This document shows positions 52,336 through 64,000 of a DNA stretch of 64,000 nucleotides, piece by piece. Within the stretch, counting starts at the first letter, position 1; each line of letters begins with the position of its first letter. The notes under the pieces are model-generated. The model was not told the origin of the DNA and did not search any database. It worked only from the letters and a program-made list of their open reading frames with translations. The stretch is from Tetrahymena elliotti 4EA. Lineage: Eukaryota > Ciliophora > Oligohymenophorea > Hymenostomatida > Tetrahymenidae. Location of the stretch: positions 517,354-581,353 of the forward strand of contig JH720340.1 in assembly GCA_000231825.2 (NCBI GenBank), in the 5' to 3' direction. The position numbers and the translations under genes were made by a program.

Positions 52336-54585
52336 TTTTAATTGCAATAGTTATTTAAGTTACTCCAACCTAAAATAAAACTCTTTTTAAATTTACAATC
52401 TATTAGTATCTAAAACCGAATTAATAAATATTACATAGAGAATAGCAAACAAATGTACTTTAAAAATCCCTCAATAATATAAATAATACAAATTAAAATG
52501 CAGTTAGTTGGAAGATAAAAATTCAAGCTTTGCTTCATAAAAGTAAAATTCATCTAACACTATTACTTTTATTGCAAATGTAAAAATCACAAATTTATCA
52601 ATTAAAAAAGAAGATAAAAATTTATTTGTTAACTAAAATAAAAATAACAAAATTTTTCATTCTTTTTTTTTTGATTCTCAAAAGTAAAATATGTTTTAAA
52701 TTTGAAAAATAAATTAAATTAATTATTCTAATATTCTTTATATTTTTTATTTGCAAATTTTAGTCTTATTTTGATAAAATCAAATCTAATATTTCTATAA
52801 AAAAAATCAAAAAAGATTTTTGAAAAGCTAAAATAAGAATAAAAAAAGCTTTTATTAATATTTGATAGGTATTTAAATTAATTGTTGATTGAAACTATGA
52901 ATATTTTTTTAATTTTTAATTAAAATACTTATCTTAAAATGAAATTAGTATTTTGTGTCAGGTAATTTTTAGATTTTTTTTTTTACCTTTGTATCATTTT
53001 CAATATTGTGATTTATTTTTTTCATAATTTTCCAAATTTAGATTTTAATTTACTTTTTGGGTAATTTAATGTACATTATACCCATCTACCTCCATCTAGA
53101 AAATTAATTTTTTGTTTTCTAAAATATGTATAATAATAAAATTAAAAAATAGTAATCATACATTAAATTATTAAAATAAAATTTTTTTTCAAAAATAAAA
53201 TGTAAAATGTTAATAGAGAGAGAAGCTTTGAACATTAATTAAATTAAAAAAAGTTTAAAATAATATTGAATTTATTTTTAGATAATAGTCATTTTAATTT
53301 ATCATTTTTCAAAAAAATATCACAAAACAATCTAAAAGTAAAAATACAAATTTAAATAATTTTTTNNNNNNNNNNNNNNNNNNNNNNNNNNNNNNNNNNN
53401 NNNNNNNNNNNNNNNNNNNNNNNNNNNNNNNNNNNNNNNNNNNNNNNNNNNNNNNNNNNNNNNNNCTTTTTTTTTTCACCTGGTTTTTGGTGTTTATTTA
53501 TTTTTTTTCAAATTTAAATATAAGTGAAATGCAAAATGATCCTTAAAAAACTTGTAAGGCAAACAAAACAAATAAATTTGTTTGTTAAACTTTATAAGGA
53601 TGAATGATAAGACTATTTCTTTTTTGGTAAACAATTTATAGAAAAATCTTTTGTATTAAAATAATTTCCTTATATTTTTAATCTATTGAAAATTATAAAC
53701 ATCAGATAAAAAGTGAAGAAAAAGCTTAACAGAGTTAAGATTGTGTCAATTAAAATTTCTTGAATATTTTATTTATCCTTAAAAGATTGCGATCACTTTC
53801 TTCAAATTTAAAACATTATAACAAAATATATTATTTATTTTTTTAAATAAATAATTAATTTTTGATGAAAAAATTAATAAAAAATAATTTGTAAACAATA
53901 AAATAGGTTTTTTTATTTTTTTCATATTTTTAGTTTATCTGCCTCTCTTTTGATAGTAATAGCAAAATAAAATAAAAGAAATGTGTAAAGAAAAATAATA
54001 AAAGAATATAAAATATTGATTATTAACCAAACAAGTTTTGGAAATCAATCGCTTATTTGAAACAAATGGATTTAATTGAAAACAAAATTAATAAAAAATA
54101 ATTAATTAGATTTCCCCATTAATTTAGATTGGTGAGCAATTGAGATTTATACGAGAGAAACAAAAATTCAGAATAGGCAACACCTGTTGTTAAGTAAGTC
54201 TGTAATTTAAAAAAATAATTATGTTTTGCAATTCTATTATATCAAAGTTTGATATCTTTTTGATACTTTTTTATTCTTTTTGTGGAAAATATTTTAGACA
54301 AAGAATAATTCAAATGGTAAAAGATGTTTAAAATTTATATTTTAAAGGATTTGTGAAAAATGGAAAGGAAGAGAAAATATTGATGAGATTATAAAGGATT
54401 TTTTATCTTAAAAATGATAAAATAAACAAAGAATGGAAAATATATCAATTATTGAATTTGAAAAGAGTTGATTTTACCTATTTGCACATAAATTAATCAA
54501 AATCAAAAAAAATCAAATTATCATTATTTCAAAAGAAAACAATAATCTCGTATTAAAAATGTAATAAAACCATTATTAAAATCAA
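52336..54585. other. AT-rich intergenic region with an assembly gap
   Basis: About 2.25 kb between divergent genes, very A/T-rich with long homopolymer runs either side of the N block. No frame or RNA was recognised in the sequenced part. Confidence 0.6.
53366..53465. other. Run of 100 N (scaffold gap)
   Basis: Exactly 100 ambiguous bases, a conventional placeholder for a gap of unknown size. True distance and any sequence in the gap are unknown. Poly-T flanks suggest why assembly failed here. Confidence 0.99.
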
Positions 54586-55752
54586 ATGTAAGAGAACTAT
54601 ACTTACTATCCTCAGTTTTAAAACTATCCTTATGCTGAATAAGGAAACTTACCACCTAATTATTATGATCTAGAAGATGGAATCAATCCCACCACTACTT
54701 ATACACCTCCTCAAGATTATGAAATTCATAATCCTCCTTTATATTAATAACCAATTAATTAATATTAAAATATCACTCAAACTCATATATTTAATTTAGA
54801 TTTTCATCCTCCCTAAAATAATATACCAGGTAATTATTAGGATTAAAATTTATACAATGGTCATGGATATGAGCATTTCGAATAATAATATGAATCCAGA
54901 AGTCCTGAGTACGAAGAAATAAATTAATAATAGGTGATACAAGATAATTTTAATAATCAATAAAATTTAACTATCCCCAATAAATACTTTTGTTAATAGC
55001 AATCATAAGATAACACTCTTCAAACATAATAAAGAAATCCAAATGCAGTTGAAAACTACCAAAAATAAATTGAAACAACAACTTATTGCTAAAATTTAAC
55101 AACCTAAGATGCTTACTAACTTTAATAAGGTAAAATCTAAAAAGAAAATACATAACAAATAAATGAAGTAATAGTGGTAGAAAAAGAGAGTAGTGTCAAA
55201 AATTAAAAAAAAAATGAAAGAAAACCATCTAATTAGATTTATGCATAGCTTAAAGATGAAAAAGATGAAACTAAAAATTTGCTGAGAAATTATGGTGACT
55301 AGTTAAGGAGTTAATTTAAATAAATGGTTCTCAAAAAAGAAAAATCTTTTTGGATAGAAACAATCTTAGATAATTATATTGAAGATAAGAAATTAGAAAA
55401 TCAATAGGAATTCAGAGATAGCTTTATTAAAAGATACTAAAACTTCGGTTTTTCTAACTTCCAAAAAGTCAGAGAGGAGTGGACAGTCTCTCGTAATGAT
55501 GAAAATTATCATTTGAAAAATGCTTACAGATTAGTCTGCTTCCACTACTTTACTAAATAACCTTTGAGATACATTTACAAAAGCACTAACAAAATAAACA
55601 AGAGAAATTAAAGATTTACCCACTTATACTATTTAAAAGTTTTCATTCAAGGAATAATAGATCCTACAAAATTTTAAAAATTCAAAGACAGCAATATCAG
55701 TAACAACAAAAGCAATTAAAATCTAGAGAGAACAAACAATAATTAAGAATGA
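54586..55752 (+). CDS. Hypothetical Gln/Asn/Tyr-rich protein with a basic C-terminal domain
   Basis: A single-exon ciliate-code frame of 388 codons plus TGA, starting ATGTAAGAGAACTATACT (MQENYTYYPQFQNYPYAEQG). The first ~240 residues are low-complexity: Gln, Asn, Tyr, Pro and Thr, with many TAA/TAG codons. The last ~150 residues look folded and basic: SFIKRYQNFGFSNFQKVREE, then YRLVCFHYFTKQPLRYIYK, then RFTHLYYLKVFIQGIIDP. A disordered tail joined to a small basic domain suggests nucleic-acid or protein binding, but no named family was recognised. The other strand has a minor open stretch near 54971 that is a shadow. Confidence 0.82.
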
Positions 55753-56288
55753 TTAAAAATATTAACAAATTTAGTAACAAATACCATATAGACAAATTAT
55801 AATAAAAAAATTAAAATTTATTTATTAATCCTTTTGTAAGAATTTTTTTACGTATTTTATTATTTTCATTATTTTAAAAATGCTATTATTACTATTATTT
55901 TAATGTACTTTTATTAATTATTATTATTATTATCATGCTTTTATTACTGTTTAAATATCAATGCTATTATTATTTTTATTCCTGATATAATCTTCTTTTG
56001 TTTTTATCATCATTTTATGTTTTTTTATCTCATTTTATCATTGAAAGTATCGTATCTTACTTCTTCTTTTTATATTATCATTTTTTAAAGTATTTGTATT
56101 ATTTTTTGCAATTTATTTTTTTTATCAGTTTATCAAATTATTGATTTTAGCTCATTTTATCAAATTAAATTATAAGGACCTATTCTTTTTTTAATTATTT
56201 TTGTTTTTATTTTCACAAACAATATTTGATATTTGAAGTAAAATCCTTTATATTGTTGTTTTCAGATCATTAATTAATCTTACTTTTT
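55753..56288. other. AT-rich spacer between convergent genes
   Basis: About 540 bases with ATTATT-type low complexity near 55855-55990. It serves as the 3' region for both flanking genes; nothing else was seen. Confidence 0.6.
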
Positions 56289-58139
56289 TCAATAGTAAGT
56301 TATTCTTTTTTCTTTATTTACCCACTCAACCTAAACATTAGATATATCATTGTATTTTTAAGTATTTTCTTTTTGCTTTAATACAGGCTTCAGTCTTTTA
56401 CTTATTGAATATTTATTTATGACGTATACATTATATTTATTAGGGTCAGGATACTCAGGAATCATAGAATTGTTTGAATAACTTGTATAACCTTAAGGAT
56501 TACTTATTGCTGTTGGAGTAAAGCTTTAGGATTTAGGAGATCCTGTACCATTAAAATTTGTTGAATTTTATAAGTAATCATAAAGCATTTTATTACTTTT
56601 TAAATTATCTTACACATACTATTTGTACTTTTAATTTTATATTTTTTATATTTATTTTATTATCTCTTCTTTTTCAAAATTCTCGATTCTCCTGCTTTGT
56701 GAAGATTTTGCCCTTTTAGGTTTAAATTACATGTGCTATAGAGCCATTTAAGTTAGGTTTTGCTAATTTTGTTGAAATTCTTATTAGATAGCCTCTCTTT
56801 AGGGTGATATTGGTTGAAGATTTAATCTCTATTTATAATCTGTTTCATACCTAATATTTTAATTTGTGGGTGGTTTTTAGTTACTAGTATCTGTAACACA
56901 TCTTTTTTAAAATTTATTTGTATTGACCATAAAGTTTTAATTTAATGCAACTGACTATTCAGTAGATTATCTTACTGAATCATCAATCAAATCTCTTTTT
57001 TAATAAGGACTATTTCTAGCCTGCTAAGGTGTACCTTCAAAAGAGTTACTTAAAGTACCTTAAATTTAATAATTATTTTAATTAGGAGTTGGTTATCTTA
57101 ATGAGGAATAAACTAATCTTTTTTCTTGCTGATTTTCTTAATTAGGGATTTTTGTTTAATGAGTCATTTAAGAAACAAAATCTTCATACTATTTTAAGCT
57201 TATCTGCTACTAACCTTTTAAAAAGAAAAAGAATAAGTCAAATTAGTTAAATTTTAGATAATAAATTTTATCATACATTATTCTTACAAGCCAAACTGAT
57301 TTTTTTAATTTTGTTTTCCTGTGCTTTGATTATTTTCTGTGCAATTATTATTATGATCAAATTAGTTACTTGCATAAAATGTTTGGCTATTTGGACATGT
57401 GCTTTATCTAGTACTTTATCTACTTTTACACTTTCTTGTATCTTTGTTTTTTAAGTAAAATTATATTTTTTCCCTTTCTAACTAAATAGGAACCTTTCTT
57501 GATAAAATACCAATCACATCATTATGGACACCTAAATAAATTATATAATATAATTAATTAAGAATTTATTAGATTATATTAAATACCAATATATTTTATA
57601 GAAACACTTTTTTAATTATTATCATCTATTTCTGTAAGAGCTGTTCTTCTTCCTTGTAAACTTGTGTCTTTACTTTATTGATTTTTATAGAATGTTTGTA
57701 AAATGTTATGTCTTTCTTATTGCTTTCTTTCAGGAGAATTCTAAGCTTGAGTCATCACAGCAGAAGTCCAGTTTGAAACTGAATTCTTTTTTGTTTAAGA
57801 CAAATTGAAAAAGTCATTAGTCTTCATACCTGAAACTTTATCATCAATAAATGGATTATCACCTCTTTATGTGGAAAGCATGCTGTTATTGCAAGAATTA
57901 TTCCTTGAACGGAATATATTTTTAGGGTCATTCTTTAAATTTAAATTAGTGTCTCTAATAGCATGAGGTATAGAACCTTACCATCTATATTTTCTCTAAA
58001 TGTATGATGTATCTATAATCTCTTTTTTGCATCTGGTAAATATTTTGCAATTATTCAACATTTTTTGAGTATCTGGCTCTTAAATTTAAAGTGTTTAATA
58101 ATCAGGCAGCTCTTCCTTTTACTTTATAAATGTAATCAT
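56289..58139 (-). CDS. Hypothetical basic, Gln/Asn/Ser-rich protein (577 aa)
   Basis: Three exons (58139-57587, 57531-57277, 57214-56289) with GT...AG introns of 55 and 62 nt give 1734 nt in one frame. The N-terminus, MITFIKQKEELPDYQTLQIQ, leads to DTSYIQRKYRWQGSIPHAIR. The middle and C-terminal parts are disordered (poly-Gln/Asn/Ser, many SP and TP sites). The C-terminal block IPEYPDPNKYNVYVINKYSI then SKRLKPVLKQKENTQKY is the most structured-looking. No TM segment, signal peptide or catalytic motif is visible and no family was recognised. SP/TP-rich composition suggests phosphoregulation, which is inference only. Confidence 0.85.
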
Positions 58140-58995
58140 TTGAGTTGCTGCTAATATTTTTAATATTGTTATAAATCTAAGACTTCAACTTGTGTGTATT
58201 TATTAACTTCTATTATTAAAAAAAGATGTTTAAAATTAGTTAATTAAAAGCTGATATATTTTAATGCTAAATAATATCAAACAATAATAATAATTAGATA
58301 GTTAACTTTGAACAATCGCTTTTTACAAAATCTTATTAATAACAAATTGTTACCAATAATTTAAAGAAATAAAATTTATCTCTAACCATGAATTTTAACA
58401 ATTAATTTAATTTTCAGTATCAACAAAATAATAATTTTTTTGTTGAAAACTAAATAGTATGTTATGTTAACAAACAAATTCTTCATCATACATTTTTGCT
58501 TATTTTTTTTCTTTAAATCAATTATTTATTTGAATGATGATAATTCATCTAATAATATACAGAGGTTTGATAGTATTTTTTTTAAAGCTAAAATCCTATT
58601 TCACATTAAAAAAGTAACCTAGTGATGATATTTAAAACAAACAACCTATCATCTAAATATAAAATGCTGTAACAGTTATTTATCTTTATATATTTGTTTT
58701 AATATTATAATAAATAAATAATTCAGTGCTTGTTTATCAAAAAAAAAATTAGATTTTAAAAGTCTAAATAGTTCTTAAATATCTTAAAAACAATTCAAAT
58801 AAATAATCTGAGATAAAATAATTATACTATCCTAAATGAATGCTTCAAAATATCTTTATTTAATAAGTTACTCAATAACGAGTAAGATGAGTATTTAAGT
58901 TTACAATAAGCAAAAATATTTTAAGAGATATTTTTTTAATTTCTTTAAATAAAGCCAATTTTTCTAATTTTGGTTTATTTTTCTGAATGATATTA
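58140..58995. other. AT-rich spacer between two minus-strand genes
   Basis: About 860 bases. It holds the promoter of the downstream hypothetical gene and the 3' region of the Schlafen-like gene. No ORF, repeat or RNA was recognised. Confidence 0.6.
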
Positions 58996-60646
58996 TCATT
59001 TGCTGATTATTTCTAGATTGATATAAATCTTTTAATTTTTCCCAAATTATCTAAAAGTATGGTCTTGATACATTAAAAATTATAGCCTCTCAGATGCTAG
59101 GACATAATCTATAAAGGTACTAAAATATAATGTGATTTAATCATTATTATCTTCTCCTTTACATGAGATGCCTACACTAATATCTTCAAAATACTTTTAG
59201 AAATTTAATAAAGAATCTTTATTTTCTACTAAGTTACTAATAATTATTTTCAAGCTATCACTTATTCCATATCTTACTTCTACATTTTTAAAGCTGTATT
59301 TTGTTAAGATTTTTCTTTTTTTATTTAAAACATTCCAAGCCTCTTTAAGATCATCTACTTAAATCATAAAATTATATTCTAAAGGAAGAATATATATGTC
59401 TCCCATCTCATTTAACAAAAACTGCTTTAAACTCTATATCTTAGATCTATCAATGTTTTAAAATATAATCACTTTTGATGTAGGTATATCTACTTAAAAT
59501 ATTTTTTATTATTAAAATGATATTCTTATTAGACTCTCATGATGCTAATTATATAGATCCTATTAATTTTACAGTATCTACTGAGCTTCCTTACATTGTT
59601 TTCTTTTTTTTATGTTAAAAATAATTTACTTATGCTGAGATATTTTTTAAAACTCTATTGAATTTTAAGTCAAGATATTAGAGATAGCCCTTGTTAATAA
59701 ATTGATAGAATCATTGCTATTTTGCAAGAACTAAACAAATATCTTCTATGTATTTTCATGGTATGCTTATTCATTTTCATTATTTATATTATTTTATATG
59801 CTTTCCTTATGGTTTTTTTCTAATTCACTGATATAACAAGATTCCTTGATCCCCTCTATATTTTCCTAATTTTATTATTTAATATGGCGATTCTTGTAAA
59901 ATTTTTTAATTTTCTTTACTTGCTTACAAAGGTGTGGGGGAATTTTAATTATGGGGAATTTCATCCTACTTTATATTTCATTCTTTATATGCTCTTATTT
60001 TAAAATAAAACAAGAGGACTGTCTTCTTACTGAAGCAAGCAATTCAAAATTTTCTGAGCTAAATGTATATATTTCATCCGTTTTTCCTTACTAAATTAAC
60101 ACTCTTATCACATATAAATTTTTTTTCCAAACGTTTCCTTGCTTTATAGGGATAAAGTTTATTTAGACTTCATTTTTTACTAGAGGATGTATAAAGCAGA
60201 GTATTTTATCGTCTATCTTATAGTTAAATTTTATATTGCATTTTTATCAACTAAAATGAAATTAACATTACATATTTTTAAAACTCTTCCCTCTACTTAG
60301 TATTGAGCTGAACCCCTTTCACCTTATAATCTTAGTCATTTATTCCAATTAGCAAAGCTCCTCCACTGCAATTCAAAAAGCTTAAAATTTCTATTGCAAT
60401 TTTTTTTGTAATTTGTGGAGAAATAATTGGCCAATTGTAGTGCTTATAATCAATATACAAAGACTCTGGAAATATCATTTACTCATCAAGCTCATACTCA
60501 GATCTACAACAAGCTCTTTATTCGTTGTTATTGTTCAATACTAATTGACTGTATAAACCATCTCTTTAAAAGTCCTAGCATATTTCCTCACCTTCTTCTA
60601 TTTCTATTTCTCCTTCACTTTGATCTACCATATCATTTTAATTCAT
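58996..60646 (-). CDS. Schlafen AlbA_2-domain protein
   Basis: Two exons (60646-60272 and 60216-58996; 55-nt intron, phase 0) encode 531 residues. The start MNQNDMVDQSEGEIEIEEGE gives an acidic N-terminus. Residues ~85-190 match the Schlafen AlbA_2 fold (PF04326 type): ILSFLNCSGGALLIGINDQD followed by YKVKGVQLNTK. Across the intron come ILCFIHPLVKNEVQINFIPI, LYVIRVLIQQGKTDEIYTF and the closing ELLASVRRQSS. These correspond to the family's FLN-GG-LLIGV, I-P, I-V and R-x-x-S elements. The family binds nucleic acid; some members cleave tRNA/rRNA and others act in regulation. The C-terminal ~330 residues are Lys/Asn-rich with no helicase or ATPase motif. Acidic catalytic residues of the nuclease-active animal proteins could not be confirmed by eye. 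Confidence 0.8.
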
Positions 60647-61428
60647 ACCTTAATTAAATAGTTAATTTATTCTTCAATAAATATATATTTATTTTTTTAA
60701 TAGATATGTATGGTTGGTTACTATGATATATCAAATACTAAAACTATAATTCTACTGCTAAATTTCTAATTATTTTAAATAAATTTCTTTGTTTTTAAAC
60801 AAAATATTTAATTTTTTCATCCTAAACAAATTGATTATTCAAATATTTGTACAGATTGAGCTAAAAAGATTTTTTAAAAATTATAAAATAAATTATTAAA
60901 ATAATTATTGGGCATAAGCAATACAAATTAGGAATCTATATAAAGATCAACCAAATTAATTTTTAGTAGTTAAAGCTTGTTATTATTTAAAAATATCTTT
61001 AAAAACAAAAAATATGCTTTTTAAAGACAACCAAAATCACGTTTATTCTTTTAAATTATTTATTTCTTTTATTTTTTTTAAGGAAATTCATTATGTTAAT
61101 AATACTTCTTAAATTTAAAAACTTTTCTATTTTAATAAAAATATATTTTAAATTTTTAAAGCAAGAAAGCAAACAACACACTGATAACAAGGAAGAATTT
61201 ATAAACTGAGTTCTATCAGGTACAATTAACATCCCTTTTAATATAAAAATATATAATATAGTAATTACCAATATTTGAAAATAAATAATATTTTTTTTAT
61301 ACTGTTTCTAAAATTATTCCAAAAGCTTTATTATTTATACAAACTCAATTTTTTAAAATAAAAATATTTTAATTCAATTTTAAATTTGAAAAGTAAAATT
61401 TTGATTTTTAAATTAAATTGATGGTCAA
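60647..61428. other. AT-rich spacer
   Basis: About 780 bases between two minus-strand genes. The antisense open stretch around 61056-61271 is hydrophobic low-complexity sequence and is not credible as a gene. Confidence 0.6.
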
Positions 61429-63567
61429 TCATTTTTGGTTTTTATATAAACACTCCTTTGGAAGATATCCCATAAACTTTTTTTCTCCTTCGAGAGATTC
61501 ATCATAGATTTTGATATAGCTGCTGTCTTTTCTTATTTGAGATTCGAATTCTGGCTCTAAGAAGTTTTTATTGGCTTAATCAAACTTGATTTTGTAAGCT
61601 TTTTAGTCAAATGTATTATTTTCAATTTCTTCTGCCATCTATCTAGCTAGTTAGTTTAATCTTTTAGCACGACTACGAAGATATGCAAATTGGATTTGGA
61701 ATAAATCTCCAAACATGACATAATGTCTCATAGTTCTTTTAACAGAACTTCTTAAAACTTGAGGGTTAGGATTATTTTCCAAAAACCATACTTTAGAATC
61801 TTCATCGATCAAGAAATCTAGAGCGAAATTTTCATTAACACGAGAGTCAACTAAAAAATCATGAGAACCTGATCTTACTAAATGTGTAACTGCTCTGTAA
61901 ATTTATGGATAGATTTCTTCGTCTAACCACTTAGGATTAATTATTTTCTTGTTTTCTAATAGGTATTACTCTAAGCCTTCTAAAGCAAATTCTACAACAA
62001 AAGAATCTGTTATTTATTTACTAATTGAAGTATTACAAACATGCTTTGAAAAATCGTAATCAAACTTGTCATAATCATTAGCACATTTTTTAAGTAAAGC
62101 CAATTTCTAAACATAAATAATTAAGGGATCAGTACTTGCTATGAAAAAGTAAATTCTAACTTCTAACTTCTTATTATCGTGCAAAATGGGATTATTAATA
62201 TATCTTTTGTTAATATTAACAAATTTTTGTTAAGAATTAAATTGAAATTATGTTTTACCTTTGAACTTAATAAACTTCTTAAATAGAATTACAATTATTT
62301 CCATTGTTGTATTTCTTGAGCAAATCTTAGTACAATTTAGGTGAAATTAAGTTTATTCCTTGCCCACGATGAATATCTCTTCCTTATTTCATAATAAATG
62401 CTACACCTTCTTTTTTAATGAGCTCCTTGTATTCAGCTGACTAGAGATATTTGAAGAAATCTCTGCATTCTTATGGGTCATATAAACGATAAGATTCAGG
62501 CATAAATGTAACGTGTGTCCAGCATTTTTCTTTATCAACAAAAGGCTATTATTGATAAAGTCTGTAATTATCAATAACTAAATCTTTTCCTGTTATGGCC
62601 CATTTACCTGGAATATGATTAGCAGATTAATATGTACAAATAATGTTCTTGTTAAACTCAAAAAAGTGATGTATTCTAGATATTCTAGAATGAATTAAAG
62701 ATGTCTCAACTGGTAAATTATAAATCCTTTCTTATTATTTCCTTTCACCCATCTACTATGAAACCTAAGGGAGTAAATCTATACCAAATTACTAAGCAAC
62801 TTCTCTAGGTAATTCATTATAGCCGAAATCTGTAGTAAAAAATTTATTTTAGTTGAATAATTCTCCAAAAAATAAAATCATATTTGCTAAATTATTTATT
62901 ATTGCTTAAATTCTTCTCATTTTATAGCATAAAATAAGAAAATATTTATCAAATTATTTATTAATATTTAGAAAAGCCTTTCTATTTTTCTAAAAATCAG
63001 AAAAAGTAGAAATTTTCTCTAAGAAGATTGATTTTAAAGTTGTATTAAATTACCTGTGAATATTAAATAGTTATCTTAAATAGACTCTGGATGTAATATA
63101 TGATGCAAATTACTTTTTTTACAGTATTCGGGATCCTGAATCATACCTAAAGAAGGTCTTTCATAACTTTTGTTATTTTCAAAATGAATTTATAAATCCA
63201 TTTCTTTCTGATTGTAAAAATTAAATAGCTATGCTATCTTTTCAGCAATATTTTCTTTTCCCTTCCAATAAGAATCTGCAGAAAGGGACACTCTCTTTTT
63301 ATGTTTGCCTACATCTGGGTGTGCTTATTTTTTGAGATTATCTTTTATCATATAATTTGATTCACCACGAATATTTTCTACATAGTAATCATCTTTTGTA
63401 AACTCTAATTAATCCTACTATTATGAACTAGACTAATCACTTACATAATAATATCTGGCTACTAACAACAAAGTTACACCAAATAAAATTCTCCAAAATT
63501 CAACTGATTTTAATTTATTAGTAAAAGTTGGATTTTACTGTACTTTTTTTTAAGTCTTTTTTGTCAT
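61429..63567 (-). CDS. Tubulin-tyrosine-ligase-like (TTLL) enzyme with N-terminal anchor
   Basis: Three exons (63567-63114, 63018-62259, 62203-61429; introns 95 and 55 nt) total 1989 nt, giving 662 residues. TTLL enzymes are ATP-grasp ligases adding Tyr, Glu or Gly to protein carboxylates, classically tubulin tails. Visible motifs: VAFIMKQGRDIHRGQGINLI (~355-372, ATP-binding K and G-x-GI), RYINNPILHDNKKLEVRIYF spanning the second intron (~405), and ALDFLIDEDSKVWFLENNP (~530-545, with the Mg-binding Asp, Glu and Asn). This last segment is followed by the typical arginine-rich helix LRSSVKRTMRHYVMFGDLF. Near the N-terminus, SVEFWRILFGVTLLLVARYYY (~22-42) is a single hydrophobic segment preceded by lysines, as in a signal anchor. 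That is unusual for TTLLs, which are normally cytosolic. Which amino acid it adds cannot be told from the sequence. Confidence 0.9.
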
Positions 63568-64000
63568 AGTTTAATTTGTAAATTTTATTTTGATTAAAAA
63601 TTATATCTTTTTTGATCAAATCAGGTATAATAAATAGATATTTATTGATTGATATGACTTTTTATGGCAAAATGAATAATTATTTTTTTAAATTCACATA
63701 AAATATCTTTTAAAAATATGAATTCAAAAGTATTCAACATAAAAGTAAAAAATTCAATATTGAATAAATAGATTTTGTAAAGATAATTTTTAATTCATAA
63801 TAAAAAGTAAAAATTTATTTTAATTTGGGTATTGTTTTTAATTTTATTTTTCTTCATATATTTTAGTTTATCTCTTAAAGTATTTATTTTATGTTGTTAT
63901 CTATAAAAAATATAAATTTTAATATCACTAAAAATTTGTTAGCTTTTTCAGCACATTTTTTTTCAAAAATAAATATTTAAGTCTATCAATAAATTTATGA
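63568..64000. other. AT-rich upstream region of the TTLL gene, to the window edge
   Basis: About 430 bases of A/T-rich sequence 5' of the TTLL start. It should contain the promoter; no element or frame was recognised. Confidence 0.55.

Noticed and set aside
60427..60657. Plus-strand 76-codon frame
   Set aside because: Antisense to exon 1 of the Schlafen-like gene, whose sense frame carries the domain motifs.
63568..64000. Telomere or chromosome end near the right edge
   Set aside because: No CCCCAA/GGGGTT repeats are present at either window edge.

Overview
The window reads as ciliate nuclear DNA, most like Tetrahymena or a close relative. It is extremely A+T-rich. Long reading frames stay open only if TAA and TAG are read as glutamine, and TGA is the only stop. 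Introns are short, AT-rich and GT...AG, mostly about 50-100 nt. Genes are intact and separated by 0.5-3 kb of featureless AT-rich spacer, which fits a macronuclear assembly. A run of exactly 100 N at 53366-53465 marks a scaffold join. Most single-frame reading frames under the standard code are fragments or shadows; the gene models below were built by hand with the ciliate code.

Layout, left to right. A minus-strand coiled, charged protein runs off the left edge (<1-2231). Two plus-strand intronless genes (4037-6313 and 7373-9643) are diverged tandem paralogues of an unrecognised family. A minus-strand leucine-rich-repeat gene (10413-13532) has about one repeat per exon. A plus-strand TPR / coiled-coil / TPR protein of 2153 residues (16432-23800) carries a 9-residue Glu/Lys/Gln tandem repeat. 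A plus-strand gene (24990-29773) joins a GRDP/DUF1399-like domain to about 29 copies of a Cys-rich unit, SCNGCDGSCNMK, spread over many small exons. A minus-strand, intronless 1837-residue K+ channel (30485-35998) has a cyclic-nucleotide-binding domain interrupted by a Gln/Asn-rich insertion and followed by a CCHC zinc knuckle.

The right half holds a plus-strand acyl-CoA oxidase (38766-41121; 6 exons, 667 residues). Next is a giant minus-strand surface-type membrane protein (41604-52335) with signal peptide, Cys-rich, propeller-like, beta-helix-like and multi-TM parts. Then come a small Gln/Asn-rich protein (54586-55752, plus), an unrecognised basic protein (56289-58139, minus), a Schlafen AlbA_2-type protein (58996-60646, minus) and a tubulin-tyrosine-ligase-like enzyme with an N-terminal membrane anchor (61429-63567, minus).

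The genes do not form a pathway; this is ordinary eukaryotic gene order with individually controlled genes. No tRNA, rRNA, transposon, telomere repeat or CRISPR array was recognised. The most unusual object is the GRDP-CNGCDG gene at 24990-29773. Its repeat exons are all bounded by phase-1 introns, and both exons and introns have been copied, giving a visible record of recent expansion of a cysteine-rich, possibly metal-binding tail.
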